Shown piece by piece: positions 52,780-61,489 of a stretch of DNA of 64,000 bases (position 1 is the first letter of the stretch; each line of letters opens with the position of its first letter). The position numbers were made by a program, and so were the translations under genes. Source of the DNA: an uncultured Schaedlerella sp. (lineage in GTDB: Bacteria; Bacillota; Clostridia; Lachnospirales; Lachnospiraceae). The DNA lies in NCBI GenBank assembly GCA_934435195.1, contig CAKSAJ010000003.1, positions 132,025 through 196,024 of the forward strand, given 5' to 3'. The notes under the pieces were generated by a model. That model searched no databases and was not told the origin of the DNA. It saw nothing but the letters and a program-made list of their open reading frames with translations.

Positions 52780-54309
52780 CTACGCCTTGTGTCCGCCTAT
52801 CTGCTCATTACGGTCTTTGGCTGTCGCTCCCTCCTGAAGATTCATTCCTTTCAAGATGGCATTCTTCCCAAACTTCTTTTTTATCGTAAGCATTGTCTGT
52901 TGCATACGCTTTTCACGCTCTAAAGCTGCTTCTTCTTTGACTTGCTCCTGTTCTTTTGCCTTATAATCCGTAAAAAGGTCAAGCTGCTCATATTTCTCTT
53001 CTTTCTTTACTGAGTTCTCGTCTACAAGCCTGTTCGCTGTAATGTTAATTCTTCTAATAAGCAAATTTTTATCCACGATTCTGTCATACAGTTCCATCAC
53101 AGCATCGGTTATCAGCATTGTTGATGATGTCTGCCTTTTCAGGTTTGTTGTTCCGTGAGCGTGTTTAGGAACCCTTCTTCCATATCTGTCAATTGTGACA
53201 TCTCCCTTGTATTTTCTACTGCGGTCTGGGTCTGTCAGATTTTCTATGTCATACCCTATGGTCAATACAATCTGGTCAGTAACAAGTCCCTTGTCTACTA
53301 AATCGAGTACCATAAGGTCAGTCATTTCTTTTACAACTAATTTTGCTTTATCAAAATCATACGGGCAGTGAAGTACCTGTCCTGAGCATACACTGTTGGT
53401 TTCCGGCTTATAGGCTTTGACCTGCTCCATCGTACAAGGTTCATATCCCCAAGCATGGTCAATTAGCAGTTCCGCATTGATTCCAAACAACTTATAGAGC
53501 AGTTCTTCGTTATACAGTTCATTCGGCTTTCCGATAGAACATCTTGCTATATCTCCCATAGTAAAAAGTCCATGTTCTTCCAATTTCTTTGCATAACCTT
53601 TACCTACTCTCCAGAAATCTGTAAGCGGTCTGTGATTCCATAGCTGTCTGCGGTAAGACATTTCATCCAATTCGGCAATTCGCACACCATCCTTATCCGG
53701 CTCAATATGCTTTGCCACAATATCCATCGCAATCTTACACAAGTACATATTCGTGCCGATTCCGGCTGTTGCTGTGATTCCTGTTGTTTTCAAAACATCT
53801 TGTATCATCGTCATGGCAAGTTCCCTTGCAGTCATCTGATAGGTGTTCAGATAATTGGTTGCATCTATGAATACTTCATCAATCGAGTAAGGGAAAATAT
53901 CTTCCAGAGCGATGTATTTCAAGTAAACACTGTAAATCTTGGTGCTATACTCCAGATAGTATGCCATACGAGGTGGTGCAACGATATAATCAATCTCCAA
54001 AGCTGGATTTGCATTTAATTCTGTACTGTCATCAGACGAACCCGTAAATGTACGATTTGGTGCTTTCCATCTTCGGGTGTTATTAACTTCTTTTACCTTT
54101 TGCACGACTTCAAACAAGCGTGGTCTGCCGGATATCCCATAACTTTTTAATGACGGAGATACCGCAAGGCAGATGGTTTTCTCTGTCCTGCTCTTATCTG
54201 CAACCACAAGATTTGTTGTTAAAGGGTCACGATTTCGCTCTTTACATTCCACAGAAGCATAGAATGATTTGAGGTCGATTGCGATGTAGGTCTTTTGCTT
54301 TGCCATCAT
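52780..54309 (-). CDS. Y-family DNA polymerase (UmuC/ImpB type)
   Basis: 509 residues. Catalytic motifs: YIAIDLKSFYASVECKERNR with Asp12 and Glu21 and, further on, YSIDEVFIDAT with the Asp-Glu pair. Then a helix-hairpin-helix (TGITATAGIGTNMYLCKIA) and a C-terminal little-finger domain. Makes error-prone copies across damaged DNA. The association with YolD and an element-type setting is common on plasmids and integrative elements of Firmicutes. No LexA-type box was found in the short upstream region. Confidence 0.92.
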   Translation of the reverse strand: MMAKQKTYIAIDLKSFYASVECKERNRDPLTTNLVVADKSRTEKTICLAVSPSLKSYGISGRPRLFEVVQKVKEVNNTRRWKAPNRTFTGSSDDSTELNANPALEIDYIVAPPRMAYYLEYSTKIYSVYLKYIALEDIFPYSIDEVFIDATNYLNTYQMTARELAMTMIQDVLKTTGITATAGIGTNMYLCKIAMDIVAKHIEPDKDGVRIAELDEMSYRRQLWNHRPLTDFWRVGKGYAKKLEEHGLFTMGDIARCSIGKPNELYNEELLYKLFGINAELLIDHAWGYEPCTMEQVKAYKPETNSVCSGQVLHCPYDFDKAKLVVKEMTDLMVLDLVDKGLVTDQIVLTIGYDIENLTDPDRSRKYKGDVTIDRYGRRVPKHAHGTTNLKRQTSSTMLITDAVMELYDRIVDKNLLIRRINITANRLVDENSVKKEEKYEQLDLFTDYKAKEQEQVKEEAALEREKRMQQTMLTIKKKFGKNAILKGMNLQEGATAKDRNEQIGGHKA

Positions 54310-54356
54310 TCTATGCTCCCTTCTAAAATTCCTTCGAGTAAATTATGCTAGAGTTT

Positions 54357-54500
54357 TTAGACTAACTCTTTCTGGTTCTGTTTATTATACAGAAATCGTC
54401 TGACTTCCATAATCTTATCAGAACCTTCATCGTCTATTTTTTCTTCCAAATCCCGGTAAAACAAGGGCAGATATCTTAACTTATAATTCGTATCACCCAT
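54357..54500 (-). pseudogene. RelE/ParE-type toxin with internal deletion
   Basis: 47 codons: MGDTNYKLRYLPLFYRDLEE is the start of a RelE/ParE toxin and EVRRFLYNKQNQKELV looks like its end, but the 40-50 residues of the central sheet are missing. Start overlaps the antitoxin stop (ATGGGTGA), the normal toxin position. Too short to fold as an active toxin. Confidence 0.7.
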
Positions 54501-54750
54501 TTATTTTCTTCCGAAGATTTTCAAAAACTTCTTCGTGTGTATATCTTGTTTCATTTTCTACAGCAAACTGATCGGCTTCATCCAATGCTGCTTCCACACC
54601 GTCTGTAAGCCTTGAATAAGCATCTAAACTTAGAACAACCATTGCTCCATAACCGTTTTTCGTTAAATAAACAGGATCTCCTCCTCTAACTGCCTTTTCA
54701 ATTTCTGGAAATTTATTTCTCAAATCTGAAACTGGTCTTATTTGTATCAT
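54493..54750 (-). CDS. Phd/YefM-type antitoxin
   Basis: 85 residues: MIQIRPVSDLRNKFPEIEKA, VRGGDPVYLTKNGYGAMVVL and SLDAYSRL are the Phd/YefM DNA-binding fold; the C-terminal 30 residues would wrap the toxin. The toxin encoded behind it is internally deleted, so the antitoxin now stands alone, perhaps able to block related toxins or just left over. Confidence 0.9.
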   Translation of the reverse strand: MIQIRPVSDLRNKFPEIEKAVRGGDPVYLTKNGYGAMVVLSLDAYSRLTDGVEAALDEADQFAVENETRYTHEEVFENLRKKING

Positions 54751-54910
54751 AGCAATCTCCTTATCATTATTTTATCAGAATTTTATCTTTATATATGATT
54801 ATATCCCCGATTTCCCGTTTTATCAACTTTTATTTTACAATATATTCTGTTACAAAAGAATTCCGATGAAATTAGGGCTGAAGGAATTCTGAAATTTTTC
54901 TAAAATACTT

Positions 54911-54951
54911 AAGTTGACCACATTGATGTCAGGCACCACTGTGGTCAACTT
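54911..54951. repeat. Hairpin with 12-bp arms beside the Rpn remnant
   Basis: AAGTTGACCACA and TGTGGTCAACTT, 17 bases apart. The right arm is part of the sequence shared with the Rpn gene at 50.8 kb; there the matching arm is mutated (TGTGGTTAACTT) and no left arm is present. Possibly a terminator. Confidence 0.6.
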
Positions 54952-55114
54952 GAATAATTTTCATCCAGAGCTTTGACTTCTTCTACTGTTAGTTTTGCTA
55001 TTTCTGCAATTTCTTCATATGATAATTTTTTTAATTTCAACAAACGCTCTGCTACTTCTATCAGTTCTTCTTTTCGCATTTCTTCCATCGCTTTGCACAT
55101 AGTCGCAACTCCTT
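54932..55114 (-). pseudogene. Detached 3' end of an Rpn-family gene
   Basis: These 183 bp match 50848-51030 with five differences and no gaps. They hold the last 51 codons of the Rpn gene (54945-55100), opening with MCKAMEEMRKEEL and closing with ALDENYSS. GGAAGGAG stands 8 bases before the ATG, as an internal site does in the full gene, so the tail could still be translated alone. The nuclease domain is absent. Confidence 0.75.
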
Positions 55115-55124
55115 CCTAAACTAA

Positions 55125-55724
55125 TTACTCTGCTCTTGTGTCCGCTAAGTACATTCCCCAATCCTTTAATTCTTCCGGCAAATCATACACCGATTTTCCT
55201 TTGCAATCACATCTTTCAGACTGTCCCGGCGTTGCATCAGAAAATGTATCCCATGCTGTAATTAGACTTTCCACTTTTTCAATCCCATGAGCTTCAAAAA
55301 AATTATTATAGTTCGATAACTGCTGGCTATAAATCGTTACCACATTATATTTATCAAGCATGATTTCGTCCTGACTCTCATGACAGCCAAATCCAAATCT
55401 GTTCATGCCGTCATTGATAAGAAGTTCTCCATATCTTTCCAATAATACAAGACATTCTTCCTGTGAACACCCATCTATATAATAAACATCTTTATGTGTT
55501 TCCTCTAATATTCCCGGAGCAATTGGATTTTCTCTGTCGCACGTAACTGGTAATTCTAAAATAAAAAATAACGGTTCATCATGCATTACAATGAAATGCT
55601 GGAATACTTCTTTTATCTTTTCTACATCAACATTAGCCATTAACGTCACGTCATCTGTCACTTCGTATTCCTCATTCAATCTTTCCGGCTCATATATTTT
55701 ATATCCTTTAGCAAGATTTAGCAT
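55125..55724 (-). CDS. Hypothetical cytoplasmic protein
   Basis: 199 residues from ATG 55724, which has AAGGAG 8 bases before; an ATG eight codons up is inside that site. No signal or membrane segment, acidic. Features: DVTLMANVDVEKIKEVFQHF, an HDEPLFFILELPV strand pattern and a Cys pair CDC near the end. Its general style recalls small immunity-like or phage-related proteins, but I do not recognise the family. It lies 60 bp after the operon of DUF262 and the two large unknowns, on the same strand. Confidence 0.72.
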   Translation of the reverse strand: MLNLAKGYKIYEPERLNEEYEVTDDVTLMANVDVEKIKEVFQHFIVMHDEPLFFILELPVTCDRENPIAPGILEETHKDVYYIDGCSQEECLVLLERYGELLINDGMNRFGFGCHESQDEIMLDKYNVVTIYSQQLSNYNNFFEAHGIEKVESLITAWDTFSDATPGQSERCDCKGKSVYDLPEELKDWGMYLADTRAE

Positions 55725-55785
55725 CTGCACTTCTCCTTCAGTATACAAATTTCACTTGTTAATTTCTGGTCTATTTTACCACGAA

Positions 55786-56886
55786 CTATTTATAGCTATA
55801 CGAAAGTGCTTCTTCAACAGCATTTAAAATATCTATTTTAAATTCCTTCTTTTTCATATTTACTGCACTAAGCATTTTTTTATTTCCTTTGAAAGTCTTA
55901 TATAACAATCTTTTATCATTATCATCTAAATCTATTTTATAAAGAAGATTAGCAAACGATATAATCAATGTCTTAAAGTCATTACACAATGCTTTATCTG
56001 TTTTTCTTCCATTCCAAGAAACAAACTTCTCAAAATCCTCATTTCCATACTTAGGCTGCAATCCAAGTATTGGATTAACCAGCAATTGTGTAGCTGACAA
56101 CATTAGATTAACATACGCCCCAAGTTCATATTGCTGTGCTTCTGTCATTGCATCATAATCTGTGCCAAAACTCTTTACTTTTAAAATTGCATCTCTTAGC
56201 AATTTGCTTTCTTCATCAATTCTTGTAATTCGTTCACTCAATTCAACAACTGCAAGTTTATATGATTTGACATCACGTTTGCTAATCAGTGTAAAAATTT
56301 CTTCGATTCTTTTTTTCTTACTTGATGACTGCCAAAACATAATACCACTCGCTACAAGTGCAACGCCTGCAATAGCCCACCCTACTGGTCCCGCAAGGGT
56401 TAGAAAAGCTTCTCCAGCTGCCATTCCGCCACCACCTGCCGCAAGTGCTCCACCACCAAGCCAAGCTAACGCTGCATTTGTTGCAGCTGCACCACTTAAT
56501 GTTGAAATTGCCGTTCCTGTTGAAGCAACTCCAAAAGTAGTTGCAATTCCCATTGCCGCTGTCGGACCCATTGCTGCAACAGCAACACCGGCACTTACTC
56601 CGGCTGCTCCTGCTCCTGCATTTTTTACCGCTGCTGCTTTATAATCACTTTCTATTTTCTCAGCTTGTTGTTTCCAATTCAATCTGATTTTTTTTAATTT
56701 TTCACACTCTATTTTCTTTTCACTTGGTATATTTCGAATCTCATCAAATAACTTTTGAATGTTATTCAATTCAATGCATAAATTGTTTGAATGTTTTCCA
56801 AGTTCTTCAATTTTTTTGTTCGTTTCATTTATCGCTGCTTGTGCTTCGTCTTGTGCTTGCTGTAATTTAGATTTCTTCTTGCTCAT
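55786..56886 (-). CDS. Unknown protein with coiled coil and Gly/Ala-rich membrane region
   Basis: 366 residues. Residues 1-82 are charged and predicted coiled coil (QAAINETNKKIEELGKH). Residues 84-187 are nearly free of charge and packed with Gly and Ala (AAGVSAGVAVAAMGPTAAMG, then ALAWLGGGALAAGGGGMAAG and GPVGWAIAGVALVASGIMFW), enough for two to four spans. A KKKR end and a helical cytoplasmic part follow. Such hairpins are seen in pore-forming or membrane-inserted effectors. Its ATG overlaps the stop of the preceding gene (ATGA), so the two products are probably partners. Function unknown. Confidence 0.75.
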   Translation of the reverse strand: MSKKKSKLQQAQDEAQAAINETNKKIEELGKHSNNLCIELNNIQKLFDEIRNIPSEKKIECEKLKKIRLNWKQQAEKIESDYKAAAVKNAGAGAAGVSAGVAVAAMGPTAAMGIATTFGVASTGTAISTLSGAAATNAALAWLGGGALAAGGGGMAAGEAFLTLAGPVGWAIAGVALVASGIMFWQSSSKKKRIEEIFTLISKRDVKSYKLAVVELSERITRIDEESKLLRDAILKVKSFGTDYDAMTEAQQYELGAYVNLMLSATQLLVNPILGLQPKYGNEDFEKFVSWNGRKTDKALCNDFKTLIISFANLLYKIDLDDNDKRLLYKTFKGNKKMLSAVNMKKKEFKIDILNAVEEALSYSYK

Positions 56887-58325
56887 TTCAATGAACCTTC
56901 TCGAAAATAGTTATCTATGTCTGCCTTTGATTTTATTCTTTCATTTTCAGGCACATTTCGTAATTTCGCCAATTCAACTGATTTGTTAAAAGCCTCTTTA
57001 TATGCATTACTTGATTTAAAATCGCTAACAAAAGTCATCAATAATTTATCATTATATGTCTTAGATAGAATTTTCAATCCTTCCATATAATCATCTATAA
57101 TCACTTTTTCTCTTTTCATGAATATAGCTTCATTATTGGCTTTACTACGCTGTATTCCTCGTTTTACTTCTCCATAAAGAGAGATTGTCAACCGACCAAC
57201 ACCGACTATATTCAATCGCATGAAAAATTCGACAACATTGAAACTTCCTATTCCTTTTTCAAATCCTCTAATTGTTGCATCGCCAATATCTATTATACAA
57301 AATGTCCCATGTGCAACTGTCAGCATACGTTTTACGGTTGCATTTGAAAATGGTTCGCACGATTTCCAAAGTAACACCCAGCTCCTATCTTTTTTCGGTA
57401 CAGATATATAATACCCAATCAGACGTCTTATTGAATATAACAATCTAACGACCATTTCATTGATAAAAACAGGTATTGCCTGAGTAGTTTGAAATCTTAC
57501 ATCGTATCCCTTTTCAAATAACTTCAAAGCAAGTTCATTTACGGATTTATCAAATTCAGTCACCGGAATATTTAGTTTTGCCTTAATTGCAATTACATCA
57601 TTACTCCAAGCCCATATTGGAGATGGTATTCCCATTCCTCTGCCTTTACTACTTGACGAACCAGATACATCTGAAATCAAATGACCAATCCAATTTGCAA
57701 TACCGCAAAATAGTTTACTTGGTATGTTTTTTCCTTGAAGTTCAAATTTCCCATCTGAATTATTTAACGAAATCAATTCTCCATTTGATACGAAATCTGA
57801 AGTATTTGTAAACTGATTAAGGATGGAAAAAAACAAACCTAAAAGTGTTGGATTATGTCCCAACGATTTAAAATGATGATTTGATGGAGTCAAATCAATC
57901 AACTCACGAAATATTCCTCCACCAACACTTTGGTCATATGGTATTTTAAATTTCTTTTCCAAAAATTTTATTGCTGAAGATAAGGAATTTTTGTCCCCCA
58001 TATATCCGCATATTTTTGCAAAGTCTATTGTCCTATTTGCAAACCATTTATCTGTTATATCCCCTAATGGAGACTCGCCTGGTTTACCCACAAGAAAAAT
58101 GTCAATTATTCCACATAGTGCACCTGAACTTGCAGACAATACATAATCCAACTTATCACATTCCGGAGTCAACAACCTTATGGTTTCAAGTGTTTCAGTT
58201 AGTTTACCTTCCAAATCTTTCAGTTCTTCATTGGCATCAATGATTGCATCTGATATTGTGTTTGGGAATATGCATCTGTCATTTTCTATATTTAATTCAA
58301 ATAAAACAGCTTTATTATTTTGCAA
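56883..58325 (-). CDS. Unknown conserved-looking protein, partner of the coiled-coil protein
   Basis: 480 residues. No family recognised. It has several hydrophobic stretches (VLSASSGALCGIIDIFLVGK, HNPTLLGLFFSILNQF, IANWIGHLISDVSGSSSSKG) and a region with Gly/Ser loops. The annotated start is TTG, but the frame is open upstream to the DUF262 stop and reads sensibly (CEKYILFGKVQGIY) without ATG, GTG or TTG, so the true start may be a rare codon or the first residues were lost. It lies 52 bp after the DUF262 gene and overlaps the next gene by 4 bp. Confidence 0.75.
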   Translation of the reverse strand: MQNNKAVLFELNIENDRCIFPNTISDAIIDANEELKDLEGKLTETLETIRLLTPECDKLDYVLSASSGALCGIIDIFLVGKPGESPLGDITDKWFANRTIDFAKICGYMGDKNSLSSAIKFLEKKFKIPYDQSVGGGIFRELIDLTPSNHHFKSLGHNPTLLGLFFSILNQFTNTSDFVSNGELISLNNSDGKFELQGKNIPSKLFCGIANWIGHLISDVSGSSSSKGRGMGIPSPIWAWSNDVIAIKAKLNIPVTEFDKSVNELALKLFEKGYDVRFQTTQAIPVFINEMVVRLLYSIRRLIGYYISVPKKDRSWVLLWKSCEPFSNATVKRMLTVAHGTFCIIDIGDATIRGFEKGIGSFNVVEFFMRLNIVGVGRLTISLYGEVKRGIQRSKANNEAIFMKREKVIIDDYMEGLKILSKTYNDKLLMTFVSDFKSSNAYKEAFNKSVELAKLRNVPENERIKSKADIDNYFREGSLK

Positions 58326-58377
58326 GTAAATTCCCTGTACCTTTCCAAATAAAATATATTTTTCGCATTCTATGCTC

Positions 58378-60114
58378 TTATTTTAGCAAGCCATTCTTCT
58401 GTAAGTAATTGATAAAGCAATCAATCATCTTTTTATATCTGTCAATAATATCTTTCTCGGTAAAATCAGCCGATGTAGCTGTCAGATCAAGAAGTTCAAC
58501 AACACCTGTTCCCTCTTTTACCTGACCTTTACTGTTTGTAAATCCCTCATAATACTTCTTCTTATCAGCAAAACGATAATCAGAAGCACGAATGTTGATT
58601 CTTTTCTCAAGTAATGCTTTATTGCCCAATGACTCTACATTTCGAGCATCTGTTAATGAATTTTCTTTCTCGTTTCTATTCCGAGCATAAATATGTTCAA
58701 TCTCAAAAGTAGTTTCAAGTGAAAGTAGTGGCTGTTTATCATTCTGATATGCCCACCAAGCTATCATTGCTTTTGTAATTGGACGTGCATTATTGAAGCT
58801 GAAATTATCAAACATACTTCTTATAGTATCCGCATCGAACTTGTATTTTGAAAATTCAACAGGCTTATCATTTACAATATTTACCATCTCAGCATACACT
58901 GGAGTTCTAAGTGCATTTACGCCCGGATTTGTAATAGCATACGTCCATATAAATCCAGTTATCTTTTGCAAGAATGTATAGAACTTTTCATCATCAAGCA
59001 AACCTTCATCATCTTTATTTTGCATAAAATATACGGATACAAAATATGTCCACATTCCGTTTGGAGCATAGTTCAATACAAAAAATTGCTTCAAAACTCT
59101 ATTTGAAAATCTTTCGGTATCTTGATTTGAAACATCTTCCCAAAATTCAGCCAATACAATCAATTCCGTTAATGTATTAGTGTCTTTCAAAAGGGCATAA
59201 GAATTTTTCTCATAAAACTTTCTTAAAGCTTCTGTTGTAGATGATACAATCCCCATTTTTGCACGGACAAAATACATATATCGTGTAAACAATTCGTCCA
59301 TCGGTGTACCAGAAATCGGGTGGAATATTCTCTCACAAAGTTCTTCGAGCTTTTTCCATTGAGCAATAAATTCTTCTTTTTTACCCAATTTAGAAAAATG
59401 TTTGTAAAACTGTGCCTTAAAAATATCCGCATCAGACAACGGCTTTCCTCTATCATTAAGCGTTGAAAAAATACGCAACGCTGTATCCTGCGACTCAGCT
59501 TCAATCGGAAGGAGAATACAGTTATTCATAATACGGGTAGGTAAATAAGCAAAGTAAGTAGGATATTTTGACAAAAATTCATCAATATTATTCTGAAAGA
59601 ATCTGAAGTTGCAAGCATATTTGCTTTTCATTTCTTTATTGACAATTCCTATTCTTAATATTTCAAGAAATTCTTCTTTATCATTATCAGTAGCAACCTC
59701 AGAATCTATCTTGAGCTGTGACATATCAGGATCGCCAAATTCATCAGTTTTCCATAAACACTTTTCAATGTTCTGCTTTGTTGATATAGAAGCCTTGTCC
59801 TGCATATGACCAAACTTAGAATAGAACGCTCTTAAAAGTAGCATAAGAGTTGTCAACCTCTGCTGTCCATCAATAACCTCTAGTTTATCCTCATTTCTAA
59901 AAGTTACAATCGGACCGAGGAAATACTCGCTATTACTATCAAATTCTGTCTTTCCTTCATCGGGAATAGCAAATGAAAATATATCGTCCCAAAGCGTTCT
60001 GCATTCAGCTTCGCCCCAAGCATAAGGTCTTTGATAATCTGGTATTAAAAAGTCCGATTTTTTACTCTGAAATAAATCTTTTATTGTTTTTTGGTCAACA
60101 TTTAATTTTGACAT
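58378..60114 (-). CDS. DUF262/DUF1524 protein (GmrSD-like)
   Basis: 578 residues. The DUF262 ParB-like domain shows PDYQRPYAWGEAECRTLWDD and VIDGQQRLTTLMLLLRAF (DGQQR at 82-86, the nucleotide-handling motif). The C-terminal DUF1524 domain has an HNH-like site at FEIEHIYARNR (His474) with a following ...NVESLGNKALL Asn. GmrSD and its single-chain forms cut modified phage DNA using NTP. A good GGAAGGA site precedes the ATG. It sits between an HNH gene and two unknown genes in the operon, so it is probably the nuclease or sensor of a defence system. Confidence 0.9.
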   Translation of the reverse strand: MSKLNVDQKTIKDLFQSKKSDFLIPDYQRPYAWGEAECRTLWDDIFSFAIPDEGKTEFDSNSEYFLGPIVTFRNEDKLEVIDGQQRLTTLMLLLRAFYSKFGHMQDKASISTKQNIEKCLWKTDEFGDPDMSQLKIDSEVATDNDKEEFLEILRIGIVNKEMKSKYACNFRFFQNNIDEFLSKYPTYFAYLPTRIMNNCILLPIEAESQDTALRIFSTLNDRGKPLSDADIFKAQFYKHFSKLGKKEEFIAQWKKLEELCERIFHPISGTPMDELFTRYMYFVRAKMGIVSSTTEALRKFYEKNSYALLKDTNTLTELIVLAEFWEDVSNQDTERFSNRVLKQFFVLNYAPNGMWTYFVSVYFMQNKDDEGLLDDEKFYTFLQKITGFIWTYAITNPGVNALRTPVYAEMVNIVNDKPVEFSKYKFDADTIRSMFDNFSFNNARPITKAMIAWWAYQNDKQPLLSLETTFEIEHIYARNRNEKENSLTDARNVESLGNKALLEKRINIRASDYRFADKKKYYEGFTNSKGQVKEGTGVVELLDLTATSADFTEKDIIDRYKKMIDCFINYLQKNGLLK

Positions 60115-60176
60115 AACCCAATTCCTTCCTCTTCTAAGTTCTATCTTCTGAAAATTACTCCTGCTACAATCAGTTT

Positions 60177-60293
60177 TTAATTCGCATACTTCTTGAAGGT
60201 CTCTGCCTGCTTAAAAACTTCCTTGTAAACATCATCAATCGTTACTGGTGGATAAGTTTCTTTTTCTTTCCGAGATAAACCCAATAATCCCAT
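60177..60293 (-). CDS. 38-residue peptide between HNH and DUF262 genes
   Basis: Frame MGLLGLSRKEKETYPPVTID then DVYKEVFKQAETFKKYAN, charged, likely one or two helices. AAGGAG lies 11 bases before the ATG and the gene fits the gap exactly: 17 bp after the HNH stop and about 60 bp before DUF262. Coding looks real from its amphipathic pattern, but no homologue is known to me. It might be a small regulator or linker of the defence operon. Confidence 0.6.
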   Translation of the reverse strand: MGLLGLSRKEKETYPPVTIDDVYKEVFKQAETFKKYAN

Positions 60294-60310
60294 CGTATCA
60301 TAATCTCCTT

Positions 60311-61489
60311 CTATCCATAGTTCCAGATTTCATATCCCTGCCTTCTGGCTGAATCATATACCGGCATCATATTCTTTTCCAGAATGTTATAAAATACTTC
60401 TCTGGAATTACCTTTACGGTACAATTCCTGACCAGCCCAGATAGAATGCAGATTATCCCGATAACATGCTTCAAATCGTTTATGAAGTTCTGGTCTTTTA
60501 TTTATCATTTCATACATCAGATACTGGTTTCCAGCGAAAACTTCAAAAAAAGGATTCCATTTAGGTAATCGGTTGCTTTTTGACGAATTCAAAGATGAAT
60601 CCATCGGCATCAGATTCCATAATTCATCACTCATCACAAATGACCACGGAATAAAATGATCTACATCATACTGCGTTTCTTTTACTGGCTGTCCTGTAAA
60701 CACATCCCTTATTTCCTGTACTTCCATGATTCCCTGCCATAACTTCCGCACATTTGACAGTTTTCGCATTTTTTCATCCATTGGAGCAAGCTTATATATC
60801 AGACTAGGTACTTCAGGATTATTATTTTGAAGCCATTTCACTTTTTCATATTGGATCCATCCAAGGATATTGACTGTATTATCCTGAATCATTGCTACCC
60901 AGTCTGGATGAAAATGCACCTCTTTTTTCAATTTGCTGCTATCACCCAATACATATGGCAAAGGAGTTACCAGTTCATTTATCTTTTGAATGTACGCTGT
61001 AATGCGTTTGACACTTCCCCAGTCCGGTACTTCATTACTCCTTGTAAAAAAGCCTGCCAGTGCTCTATATGGCACCATATTAGTCAACTGTTCTTTTGCT
61101 TTCTTTAAATCTGCCTGATGTTCCCGAATAGCATTCTTTATTTCAATCTTAGATGCATTTGCCGGAAGATCACTGAGTTCTGTCAGCTGTAAAATTGCCC
61201 TTTGCAGACCATCTCTGACCAATCCATCTGCCTGTATTCCACTAAGGTGAATATGAAACTCCCGTACTGAATACCAGGCATTCGCAATCATTTCATCAAT
61301 AATCTCATCAAATGTTGTCTCATTCTTTCCTTCTGAAATAATATGTACCACGGCCTCCAGCCAGTAAAACTTGTAGCAGTAAGAGGGATCTTTCATCATC
61401 TGAGAGAAAGCTTCGATATCCAGTTTATTATAATATTTTGCTTCAATATTTAACAAATGTCCGTCTTGCGAAGCAATATATTCAACCAT
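60311..61489 (-). CDS. HNH endonuclease-domain protein
   Basis: 392 residues. The HNH site is DVDHFIPWSF (Asp-His, His278) followed by LWNLMPMDSSLNSSKSNRLP, typical of HNH enzymes with the N-n-N part. The N-terminal 260 residues are helical and unrecognised; they may bind a target or partner. It overlaps the end of the methyltransferase gene by 40 bp. The pairing MTase-HNH recalls restriction modules, but the methyltransferase looks like a small-molecule type. Confidence 0.85.
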   Translation of the reverse strand: MVEYIASQDGHLLNIEAKYYNKLDIEAFSQMMKDPSYCYKFYWLEAVVHIISEGKNETTFDEIIDEMIANAWYSVREFHIHLSGIQADGLVRDGLQRAILQLTELSDLPANASKIEIKNAIREHQADLKKAKEQLTNMVPYRALAGFFTRSNEVPDWGSVKRITAYIQKINELVTPLPYVLGDSSKLKKEVHFHPDWVAMIQDNTVNILGWIQYEKVKWLQNNNPEVPSLIYKLAPMDEKMRKLSNVRKLWQGIMEVQEIRDVFTGQPVKETQYDVDHFIPWSFVMSDELWNLMPMDSSLNSSKSNRLPKWNPFFEVFAGNQYLMYEMINKRPELHKRFEACYRDNLHSIWAGQELYRKGNSREVFYNILEKNMMPVYDSARRQGYEIWNYG

